From contig SXVG01000052.1 in assembly GCA_005791685.1 (NCBI GenBank), positions 1 to 5,015 of the forward strand: a stretch of 5,015 bases of DNA, in the 5' to 3' direction. The translations under genes and the position numbers were made by a program. A model generated the notes under the pieces. The model was given only the letters and a program-made list of their open reading frames with translations. It did not search any database and was not told the DNA's origin. Positions 1 to 5,015 of this stretch are shown one piece after another. This stretch comes from Methylotenera sp. (GTDB lineage Bacteria > Pseudomonadota > Gammaproteobacteria > Burkholderiales > Methylophilaceae). Numbering within the stretch: the stretch's first letter is position 1; every line of letters starts with the position of its first letter.

Positions 1-484
1 AAGCCAAGACGAAACCGTGGCAGCGATTTTAGCCGACCAAATCGTTGCCGGCGATGTGGTGGTGATTCGTTATGAAGGCCCACGCGGCGGCCCTGGCATG
101 CAAGAAATGCTCTACCCTACCTCGTATTTAAAATCCAAGGATTTGGGCAAGGTCTGCGCCTTACTCACCGACGGTCGCTTTTCAGGCGGCACCTCGGGAT
201 TGAGCATAGGCCATGCCTCGCCGGAAGCAGCCGAAGGCGGCGCCATTGGTTTGGTGGAAGAAGGCGATCGCATAGAAATAGACATCCCTAATCGCACCAT
301 CCATTTAGCCGTCAGCGACAGCGAGCTTACCGCACGCCGGGCAAAAATGCAGGCCAAAGGCAAGGCCGCTTGGAAACCAATAAATCGCCAACGCGCGGTC
401 AGCCCCGCCTTGCGTGCTTATGCTGCCATGAGCACCAGCGCGGCACGCGGTGCCGTGCGCGATGTCGCACAAATTGAAAAGTAA
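1..484 (+). CDS. ilvD: Dihydroxy-acid dehydratase, C-terminal part (5' end outside window)
   Basis: This enzyme dehydrates 2,3-dihydroxy-isovalerate and 2,3-dihydroxy-3-methylvalerate to the 2-oxo acids in valine and isoleucine synthesis, in the cytoplasm, using an iron-sulfur cluster and a divalent metal. The frame is open from base 2 and gives about 160 C-terminal residues of a family usually near 610-620 residues, so roughly the last quarter is present. Two family signatures are visible: YEGPRGGPGM at fragment residues 24-33, and TDGRFSGGTSG at 56-66. The first serine of the second motif corresponds to the proposed catalytic base. The following GLSIGHASPEAAEGG stretch and the tail with NRQRAVSPALRAYAAM resemble E. 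coli IlvD closely. The cluster cysteines lie upstream, outside the window. The gene ends in TAA and the next gene starts 14 nt later on the same strand, which suggests an operon. Identification is very secure. A sugar-acid dehydratase of the same superfamily (Edd) is less likely given the C-terminal match. Confidence 0.97.
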   Translation, partial: SQDETVAAILADQIVAGDVVVIRYEGPRGGPGMQEMLYPTSYLKSKDLGKVCALLTDGRFSGGTSGLSIGHASPEAAEGGAIGLVEEGDRIEIDIPNRTIHLAVSDSELTARRAKMQAKGKAAWKPINRQRAVSPALRAYAAMSTSAARGAVRDVAQIEK

Positions 485-498
485 AGAAACGAGCCATA

Positions 499-1437
499 AT
501 GACCACAGCAACAACCCAAGCAATAGACGCGGATCCGCTTAAAACCAGCCAAGGTTTAAAATTGCACGCCCATGTCATGCAAACGCAAGACGATGCCGGC
601 ATGCAATATTTAGAAGTGGGCAATCCGCTGGCCAAAGCCCGCATCGCCCTGCAAGGCGCGCACGTCATAGACTGGCACCCTAAGTTTTTGGCCGAGCCGG
701 TTTTATGGTTATCCAGCAACGCGCGCTTTGTCAAAGGCCGCTCTATCCGCGGTGGCGTGCCCATTTGCTGGCCGTGGTTTGGCGCCCACCCAACCGACAG
801 CACCTTTTGCCCGCACGGCTTTGCCCGCGTCATCCCATGGCGCGTCATAGACATCGATGCCACGCCGACCGGCGCCACGCGCATCATGTTAGAAATGGTC
901 GATACGCCCGAGGCCAAACGTCAGCTTTCTTACCCTTACAAGCTAAAAGTGACCATCACCATAGGCAAACGCTTGCGCGTGGACCTGTCCACCACCAATA
1001 ACGCTGACCACCCCTTTGTCATCGGCGAGGCTTTCCACACCTATTTAAATATCAGCGACGTGGCCAAGGTCAAAATTACCGGTCTAGAAGATTGTGTGTA
1101 CGCCGACAAAATAGAGAATTACCAACGCCAAGTCGAGCATAATGCCCTGACTTTTTCTGGCGAATTTGATCGGGTATACATCAATCACAGCGCCAATTGC
1201 ACGGTGCACGATGCCGGCTACAACCGTTTGATTCACGTGCAAAAATCCGGCAGTGACACCACCGTGGTATGGAGCCCAGGCCCAGAAAAAGCCGCGCAAA
1301 TGGCCGACATGGGTAGCGTAGACGAATGGCGTAAAACAGTCTGCGTGGAAACCACCAACGCCTTAGAAAACATGGTGGTGATCAATCCAGGGCGCACCCA
1401 TGTCATCAGCGCCGAGTACGTGGTCGAAACCTTGTAG
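499..1437 (+). CDS. D-hexose-6-phosphate mutarotase (aldose 1-epimerase family, YeaD-like)
   Basis: This is predicted to interconvert the alpha and beta anomers of hexose 6-phosphates such as glucose 6-phosphate, in the cytoplasm. The protein is 312 residues; E. coli YeaD is about 294. Family landmarks in order are GRSIRGGVPICWPWFG (80-95), HGFAR (106-110), GEAFHTYL (176-183), FDRVY (223-227) and a C-terminal CVETTNA (282-288). From family knowledge, H106 and H180 are the active-site histidines and E284 the likely catalytic glutamate. No signal peptide is seen. The ATG at 499 is 14 nt after the ilvD stop. The ribosome binding site is weak (only GAG at 491-493), so expression may rely on translation from ilvD. 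The residues before about position 20 look poorly conserved, so a slightly later start cannot be excluded. No convincing terminator follows the stop. The family is secure; the exact physiological substrate and any link to branched-chain amino acid synthesis are not shown. Confidence 0.92.
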   Translation: MTTATTQAIDADPLKTSQGLKLHAHVMQTQDDAGMQYLEVGNPLAKARIALQGAHVIDWHPKFLAEPVLWLSSNARFVKGRSIRGGVPICWPWFGAHPTDSTFCPHGFARVIPWRVIDIDATPTGATRIMLEMVDTPEAKRQLSYPYKLKVTITIGKRLRVDLSTTNNADHPFVIGEAFHTYLNISDVAKVKITGLEDCVYADKIENYQRQVEHNALTFSGEFDRVYINHSANCTVHDAGYNRLIHVQKSGSDTTVVWSPGPEKAAQMADMGSVDEWRKTVCVETTNALENMVVINPGRTHVISAEYVVETL

Positions 1438-1512
1438 TCGCCGTCAACGCAATGTTTATAAAAGCGTTAACCTCAGGCAGCCGAGTCATTTAAAGCAGAT
1501 AACGCGTCTGGC

Positions 1513-1541
1513 TTGTTACAAGCTTTAATTGTAGGTATCAT
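1513..1541 (+). promoter_or_regulatory. Candidate sigma70 promoter for the cytochrome c gene
   Basis: A -35 element TTGTTA (1513-1518; 4 of 6 to TTGACA) and a -10 element TATCAT (1536-1541; 5 of 6 to TATAAT) are separated by exactly 17 bp. Transcription would begin near 1548 and give a leader of about 50 nt before the ATG at 1598. The spacer holds a short inverted repeat, TACAA (1517-1521) and TTGTA (1529-1533), which could be a regulator site or chance. No good FNR/ANR box (TTGAT-N4-ATCAA) is seen. The assignment rests on sequence match and position only. Confidence 0.6.
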
Positions 1542-1586
1542 TGCGAGCTGTAGGGAATACAAAAGTTTAATGATTAAATCCACCTC

Positions 1587-1592
1587 AAGGAG
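1587..1592 (+). promoter_or_regulatory. Strong ribosome binding site of the cytochrome c gene
   Basis: AAGGAG ends 5 nt before the ATG at 1598. It is much stronger than the site before the mutarotase gene, which has only GAG. It fixes the start codon of the cytochrome gene and fits high translation of an abundant electron carrier. Confidence 0.85.
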
Positions 1593-1597
1593 ATAGC

Positions 1598-1915
1598 ATG
1601 AAAGCATTATTATTAGCAATCGTAGCCGCCAGTTCTATGTTGGTCGCCGCGCAAGTAAATGCCGCTGACGCTTCTGCGTTAGCACAAAAAAGTGGCTGCT
1701 TAGCTTGTCACAGTGTCGATAAAAAAGTATTGGGCCCAGCTTACAAAGACGTAGCGGCAAAATACAAAGGCGACAAATCTGCTGAAGCTAAATTGGTAGC
1801 CAAAGTTAAAGCGGGTGGTAGCGGTGTTTGGGGTCCTATGCCTATGCCTCCAATGGCTGCACAAGTTAAAGATGCAGACATTACCGCCATTGTTCAATGG
1901 ATTTTGTCCATGTAA
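1598..1915 (+). CDS. Periplasmic monohaem cytochrome c, c551/c552 type
   Basis: This is a small soluble class I cytochrome c that carries electrons in the periplasm, typically to terminal oxidases or denitrification enzymes. The 105-residue precursor has a Sec signal peptide (lysine at position 2, hydrophobic core about 4-18, cleavage predicted after VNA at residue 22), leaving about 83 residues. The haem attachment motif CLACH is at 34-38, with C34, C37 and H38. The axial methionine is M83, inside WGPMPMPPM (78-86). With cleavage at 22, mature numbering becomes C12, C15, H16 and M61, the same as Pseudomonas aeruginosa c551, which it also resembles in GPAYKDVAAK and the final W-hydrophobic-L-S. 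The asparagine that follows M61 at mature position 64 in c551 is methionine here (M86). The gene has its own promoter, a strong ribosome binding site and a terminator. All 12 lysines use AAA and all leucines use TTA or TTG, unlike its neighbours. The family is secure; its redox partner is unknown. Confidence 0.95.
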   Translation: MKALLLAIVAASSMLVAAQVNAADASALAQKSGCLACHSVDKKVLGPAYKDVAAKYKGDKSAEAKLVAKVKAGGSGVWGPMPMPPMAAQVKDADITAIVQWILSM

Positions 1916-1933
1916 TGTAAGTGGTAATCAAAT

Positions 1934-1963
1934 AAAAAAGCCAGCTTTAAGCTGGCTTTTTTT
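1934..1963. terminator. Bidirectional intrinsic terminator between convergent genes
   Basis: A GCCAGC/GCTGGC stem (1940-1945 and 1951-1956) with a short TTTAA loop is preceded by six A (1934-1939) and followed by seven T (1957-1963). The dyad is perfect about base 1948. It therefore reads as a GC stem plus U-tract on both strands. It begins 18 nt after the cytochrome stop and also lies just beyond the stop of the minus-strand permease gene at 1982, so it can end both convergent transcripts. Confidence 0.92.
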
Positions 1964-1981
1964 ATGGCCGTGCTTGTCGGG

Positions 1982-3379
1982 TTAGTGATTTAACTTGCTG
2001 TGGTGCATGGAATAAACAAAATACACCAGCACGCCTAGCATGATCCAAATGCCAAAACGCATCCAAGTCACGGCCGGCAAAAAGGTCATGAGCGCACTGC
2101 AAGACAGGATGCCTAACGTGGGAATTAACGGGTTCCAAGGGTTTTTAAATGGGCGATGCAGATGCGGCTGACGTTTACGCAAAACGATGACGCCTACACA
2201 GACCATGACAAAGCTGGCCAAGGTGCCTATGTTGACGGTTTCAGCCAATTCCCCCAAGGGAATAAAGCCGGCGACGATGGACACGACAGCCCCGCACAAT
2301 AGAATAATTTTCGTTGGCGTTTGGCGATCCGGGTTCACTTGTGAAAACACCGGGGAAATCAGCCCATCGCGGCTCATGGAGAAAAGAATGCGCGTTAAGC
2401 CGTACAGCAACACCAAGAGCACGGTAATCAAGCCCGCCAACACGCCGGTGGCGACCAGGGTGGAGGCCCAAGTGTAGCCTATCTTGGTCAAGGCAAAGGC
2501 CACTGGCGACGACACATTCAATTCGGTGTAAGGCACGATGCCGGTCAGCAAAGCCGACACAATGATGTAAATAATGGTGCAAAAAGTCAAAGAGGCAATG
2601 AGGCCTATGGGCAAGTCGCGCTGTGGATTTTTAGCTTCTTCTGCCGCGGTCGATACCGCATCAAAGCCAAAATAGGCAAAAAACACCAAAGAAGCCCCGG
2701 CTAACACGCCTATGTTTTTGCCGTTCTCTAAGGTGCTAAACCAGCCAAACGGCATGAAAGGTTGCCAATTATCGGTATTCAAGTGCAAAGATGCCAAGCC
2801 TATAAAAATAGCGATAGTAGTGAGCTTAATCATGACGATGATGTTGTTAAAACGCGCGCTCTCTTTCACCCCTACCATTAACAATATAGTCAGCAGCCAA
2901 ATAATGGCAAAGGCCGGCAGGTTAATCAATCCGCCCAGCATCGGGGCTTTTGTTAGGGCCTCGGGTAGCACGACATTGAAATTGCTTAAGGTGTTGATAA
3001 AATAGCCCGACCAACCATTGGCCACCGCTGCGGCGCCCACGCCGTATTCCAGCAATAGAATCCAGCCCATCACCCAAGCAATGAATTCACCAAAAGCCAC
3101 GTAGCTGTAGCCATAAGCACTGCCAGAACCACCCACCGAGGCCGCTAATTCAGCATAGGACAAGGCGGCGAACGCAGAGGCCACCCCGGCGATGATAAAA
3201 GATAAGACCACCGCTGGGCCAGATTGGGTGGCGGCGGCAATGCCGGTCAAGACAAAGATGCCGGTACCTATGGCGCAGCCTATACCCAGCAGGGCTAAAT
3301 CGAAAGCCGTCAGGCATTTTTTTAAATCGCTTTTTGCATGGCCTTCTATGGATTTAGTACGAAGTAGCTTTCTATGCAT
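1982..3379 (-). CDS. APC-superfamily amino acid permease, cationic amino acid transporter type
   Basis: This is an inner-membrane amino acid importer, probably proton-coupled. The protein is 465 residues with about 12 hydrophobic segments, roughly 26-46, 55-76, 97-120, 153-172, 180-197, 224-243, 260-282, 303-330, 357-374, 383-401, 417-434 and 440-457. The substrate-binding GTG motif of the broken first helix is at 38-40, within IGTGIFVLTG. Other family features are EYGVGAAAVANGWSGY (111-126), YFGFDAVSTAAEEAKNPQRD (236-255) and SMSRDGLISPVF (334-345). K185 in the fifth segment probably matches the lysine that replaces the sodium site in ApcT-like proteins; this is inference. The length and motifs fit bacterial YfnA/CAT-type transporters rather than the longer eukaryotic CATs. 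The ATG at 3377-3379 is preceded by GGGGA 6 nt upstream. Substrate specificity cannot be read from sequence. The gene lies 135 nt downstream of hemF on the same strand, so read-through is possible, and it converges on the cytochrome gene. Confidence 0.93.
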   Translation of the reverse strand: MHRKLLRTKSIEGHAKSDLKKCLTAFDLALLGIGCAIGTGIFVLTGIAAATQSGPAVVLSFIIAGVASAFAALSYAELAASVGGSGSAYGYSYVAFGEFIAWVMGWILLLEYGVGAAAVANGWSGYFINTLSNFNVVLPEALTKAPMLGGLINLPAFAIIWLLTILLMVGVKESARFNNIIVMIKLTTIAIFIGLASLHLNTDNWQPFMPFGWFSTLENGKNIGVLAGASLVFFAYFGFDAVSTAAEEAKNPQRDLPIGLIASLTFCTIIYIIVSALLTGIVPYTELNVSSPVAFALTKIGYTWASTLVATGVLAGLITVLLVLLYGLTRILFSMSRDGLISPVFSQVNPDRQTPTKIILLCGAVVSIVAGFIPLGELAETVNIGTLASFVMVCVGVIVLRKRQPHLHRPFKNPWNPLIPTLGILSCSALMTFLPAVTWMRFGIWIMLGVLVYFVYSMHHSKLNH

Positions 3380-3405
3380 GCTTTTTCCCCACGATGATGT
3401 TTAAT

Positions 3406-3436
3406 GCGACGCGTTCATACTAGCGTATAAAGTCGC
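3406..3436. promoter_or_regulatory. Nested inverted repeat upstream of the permease gene (possible promoter/operator)
   Basis: An outer repeat GCGAC (3406-3410) and GTCGC (3432-3436) encloses an inner repeat ATAC (3417-3420) and GTAT (3425-3428). The centre of the dyad, read on the minus strand, is TATACGCTAGTAT, the most -10-like sequence in this gap. TTGGCT lies 15 bp upstream of TATACG on that strand, but the spacing is short and the match is imperfect. The site is about 25-60 nt before the permease start, a plausible place for a promoter with an operator. I cannot show binding, and the arms are short. Confidence 0.3.
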
Positions 3437-3460
3437 GCAAAGATAGCCAAGCCCATCACC

Positions 3461-3486
3461 GGCAAGGCTTAGGGCCTAAGCTCGCC
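3461..3486. repeat. Strong hairpin in the hemF-permease gap, without a T-tract
   Basis: A 15-bp palindrome with one central base (arms 3467-3473 and 3475-3481, GCTTAGG/CCTAAGC) is extended outward by GGC (3461-3463) and GCC (3484-3486) across a small asymmetric bulge. It starts about 29 nt after the hemF stop on the minus strand. No run of T follows on either strand, so it does not look like a canonical intrinsic terminator. It could stabilise the 3' end of the purD-hemF mRNA, act as a weak terminator, or be a regulator site. A second small hairpin, GGCC-AAAC-GGCC, lies beside it at 3492-3503. Confidence 0.5.
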
Positions 3487-3514
3487 AGAGCGGCCAAACG
3501 GCCTATCGGGGAAT

Positions 3515-4426
3515 TTAACTGGCCGCCAGCCAGTCTTTAGCAATCAAAAAGTCACTGTACAGCTTAGCTTCTGCGCTATTGGCGGCGGGTTTCCAGTCGT
3601 AGCGCCATTTAACGATGGGCGGCATGGACAATAGGATGGATTCGGTGCGGCCATTGGACTGCAAACCAAACAGCGTGCCGCGGTCATACACCAAATTAAA
3701 CTCGACGTAACGGCCACGTCGGTAAGCTTGGAAGTCACGTTCGCGTTCGCCAAACGGCGTGTCTTTACGCCGTTGCACGATAGGCAAATAGGCCTGTAAA
3801 AAGCTATCGCCCACCGCACGTTGCATGGCAAAGCTTTTTTCAAAACCCAATGCGTTAAAGTCATCAAAAAAGATACCGCCTATACCGCGTGGTTCTTTGC
3901 GGTGCGGCAAATAAAAATAGTCGTCACAGGCTTTTTTAAATGCCGGGTAATAGCTGCTATCAAAAGCATCCAAGGCTTGTTTGTTGACGCGATGAAAATG
4001 CAGCGCATCCTCGGCAAAGCCGTAATACGGGGTGAGGTCCATGCCGCCGCCAAACCACCAAATATCGGCCTCATTACTGTTTTGCGCCTTGGCCACAAAA
4101 AAGCGCACGTTCATGTGCACGGTAGGGACGTAGGGATTGCGTGGGTGAAATACCAAGGACACGCCCATGGCTTCCCAAGGGCGACCGGCCGCCTCTGGAT
4201 GCGCAGCACTGGCAGAAGGTGGTAATTTGCTGCCTAATACATGAGAAAAACCCACGCCGGCCCGCTCAAACACCTGGCCTTCTTCTAACAAACACGAGTT
4301 GCCACCGCCGCCTTCTGGGCGCTGCCAGCTGTCTTGCAAGAAGCGTTTACCGTCAAGCAGCTCTATCGCTTCAATAATGTTGGCCTGTAAATTTTGTAAA
4401 TACTGCAGTACCGCCTGGCTATCCAT
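3515..4426 (-). CDS. hemF: Oxygen-dependent coproporphyrinogen III oxidase
   Basis: This enzyme decarboxylates coproporphyrinogen III to protoporphyrinogen IX with O2, a late step of haem synthesis, in the cytoplasm as a homodimer. The protein is 303 residues; E. coli HemF is 299. Conserved blocks are GGGGNSCLLEEGQVFERAGV (39-58), LVFHPRNPYVPTVHMN (91-106), WWFGGGMDLTPYYGF (123-137), YFYLPHRKEPRGIGG (170-184) and RRGRYVEFNLVYDRGT (236-251). Histidines H94, H104, H143 or H145, and H175 match the four conserved histidines reported as important in E. coli HemF. The ATG at 4424-4426 follows the purD stop by 2 nt, and an AAGGG site (4433-4437) sits inside the end of purD, so translation is probably coupled. 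The downstream gap holds a hairpin without a T-tract. Use of the O2-dependent enzyme implies that at least part of the life style is aerobic; an O2-independent HemN elsewhere is not excluded. No oddity is seen and the product is certain. Confidence 0.98.
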   Translation of the reverse strand: MDSQAVLQYLQNLQANIIEAIELLDGKRFLQDSWQRPEGGGGNSCLLEEGQVFERAGVGFSHVLGSKLPPSASAAHPEAAGRPWEAMGVSLVFHPRNPYVPTVHMNVRFFVAKAQNSNEADIWWFGGGMDLTPYYGFAEDALHFHRVNKQALDAFDSSYYPAFKKACDDYFYLPHRKEPRGIGGIFFDDFNALGFEKSFAMQRAVGDSFLQAYLPIVQRRKDTPFGERERDFQAYRRGRYVEFNLVYDRGTLFGLQSNGRTESILLSMPPIVKWRYDWKPAANSAEAKLYSDFLIAKDWLAAS

Positions 4427-4428
4427 GG

Positions 4429-5015
4429 CTAGCCCTTAATAGCGCGGTAGCCAATGTCGGTGCGGTATTGCGCGCCTTTAAATTGGATGCCATCGATGAT
4501 TTGATAGGCTTGTTGCTGGGCAAATTTAACCGTTTCCCCCAAGGCCGTGACGCACAGCACGCGACCGCCACTGGTCAGCACTTTGCCATCTTGCAAGAGC
4601 GTGCCCGCATGAAACACGTGGGCATCGTTTAAGTCGCTAGGCAGGCCAGTAATTTCATCGCCCAATTTAGGCGTGTCTGGGTAATGGGCCGAGGCCATCA
4701 CCACGCCTAACGCGGTGCGTCTATCCCACTCCACTTCGGCTTGGTCCAAGGTGCCGTTCACCGCGTGTTCGGCCAATGCGACCAAATCACTTTTCATGCG
4801 CAACATAATGGGCTGAGTTTCTGGGTCGCCCATGCGGCAGTTAAATTCAAGGGTTTTAACAGCGCCGTCTGGCGAAATCATCAAACCGGCGTACAAAAAG
4901 CCGGTGTAAGGGTGGCCCTCTTGGGCCATACCCTCCACGGTGGGACGTATGATTTCGCGCATGACTTTGGCGTGAATTTCCGGGGTGACCACCGGTGCCG
5001 GCGAATAGGCGCCCA
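4429..5015 (-). CDS. purD: Phosphoribosylamine-glycine ligase (GAR synthetase), C-terminal part (5' end outside window)
   Basis: This enzyme joins phosphoribosylamine and glycine with ATP to make glycinamide ribonucleotide, the second step of purine synthesis, in the cytoplasm. The frame stays open to the right edge and gives 194 residues of a family usually near 425-430, so a little under half is present. The fragment begins with GAYSPAPVVTPEIH, a conserved block of the ATP-grasp domain. It continues through EFNCRMGDPETQ (about 56-67), where the glutamate and asparagine are the expected magnesium ligands. The C-terminal domain follows, with FHAGT (134-138), SGGRVL (148-153) and a final YRTDIGYRAI block. 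It ends in TAG, 2 nt before the hemF start. Adjacency of purD and hemF is a pattern I associate with betaproteobacteria. The N-terminal domain and most of the ATP-grasp fold are not visible, but the identity is not in doubt. Confidence 0.97.
   Translation of the reverse strand, partial: GAYSPAPVVTPEIHAKVMREIIRPTVEGMAQEGHPYTGFLYAGLMISPDGAVKTLEFNCRMGDPETQPIMLRMKSDLVALAEHAVNGTLDQAEVEWDRRTALGVVMASAHYPDTPKLGDEITGLPSDLNDAHVFHAGTLLQDGKVLTSGGRVLCVTALGETVKFAQQQAYQIIDGIQFKGAQYRTDIGYRAIKG
4433..4437 (-). promoter_or_regulatory. Ribosome binding site of hemF inside the end of purD
   Basis: Read on the minus strand, AAGGG lies in the last codons of purD, 6 nt before the hemF ATG, and the purD TAG falls between them. 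Ribosomes ending purD therefore stop on top of the hemF initiation region. This supports the chosen hemF start and translational coupling of the two genes. Confidence 0.7.

Noticed and set aside
399..917. 172-residue open frame on the minus strand across the ilvD-mutarotase junction
   Set aside because: It is antisense to two well-identified genes, has no recognisable domain and a low-complexity, Cys/Met/Arg-rich composition typical of a shadow frame.
1446..1468. AACGC/GCGTT inverted repeat after the mutarotase stop, as a possible terminator
   Set aside because: The stem is only 5 bp with a 13-nt loop and no T-tract follows, so it is not a credible intrinsic terminator.
1438..1597. Searched for a small gene, tRNA or riboswitch in the 160-nt gap before the cytochrome gene
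   Set aside because: No cloverleaf, conserved riboswitch core or well-initiated short frame was seen; the promoter and leader account for the region.
1839..1850. Direct repeat CCTATG-CCTATG in the cytochrome gene
   Set aside because: It is simply the coding of two Pro-Met pairs in the haem-ligand loop; two copies of a hexamer are not evidence of a functional repeat.
2241..2582. 113-residue minus-strand frame within the permease gene
   Set aside because: It is in another frame of the same strand, under a clear membrane transporter reading frame; its His/Arg-rich translation is an out-of-frame artefact.
3821..4225. 134-residue open frame on the plus strand inside hemF
   Set aside because: It is fully antisense to conserved hemF blocks, with no family resemblance and no ribosome site that I can see.

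Overview
The window is an ordinary chromosomal housekeeping segment from a Gram-negative proteobacterium. By eye the base composition is close to balanced, slightly above 50% GC. Three things suggest a betaproteobacterium: the purD-hemF gene order, a periplasmic cytochrome of the c551/c552 type, and an E. coli-type dihydroxy-acid dehydratase. A methylotroph-like or other Nitrosomonadales lineage is my guess. That placement is inference from gene content, and no marker gene here settles it.

Left part, plus strand. The 3' end of ilvD (branched-chain amino acid synthesis) is followed after 14 nt by a complete D-hexose-6-phosphate mutarotase gene of the YeaD family, so the two are probably co-transcribed. 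A 160-nt gap carries a recognisable sigma70-type promoter. A strong ribosome binding site then leads into a small secreted monohaem cytochrome c gene. That gene ends at a bidirectional-looking intrinsic terminator.

Right part, minus strand. Reading from the right edge leftward, the order is the 3' part of purD (purine synthesis), hemF (oxygen-dependent coproporphyrinogen III oxidase), and an APC-superfamily amino acid permease of the cationic amino acid transporter type. purD and hemF are 2 nt apart and look translationally coupled. A 135-nt gap with two inverted repeats separates hemF from the permease gene. The permease gene converges on the cytochrome gene, and the shared terminator lies between them.

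Functionally the genes are mostly independent housekeeping functions. The only thematic link is haem: hemF supplies an aerobic step of haem synthesis and the cytochrome uses haem, but they are on opposite strands in separate transcripts. I see no mobile element, CRISPR array, tRNA, rRNA, phage or defence gene, and no sign of an undescribed system. The points most worth a second look are a substitution beside the axial haem ligand of the cytochrome, the distinct codon use of that gene, and the unexplained dyad symmetries in the two main intergenic regions.
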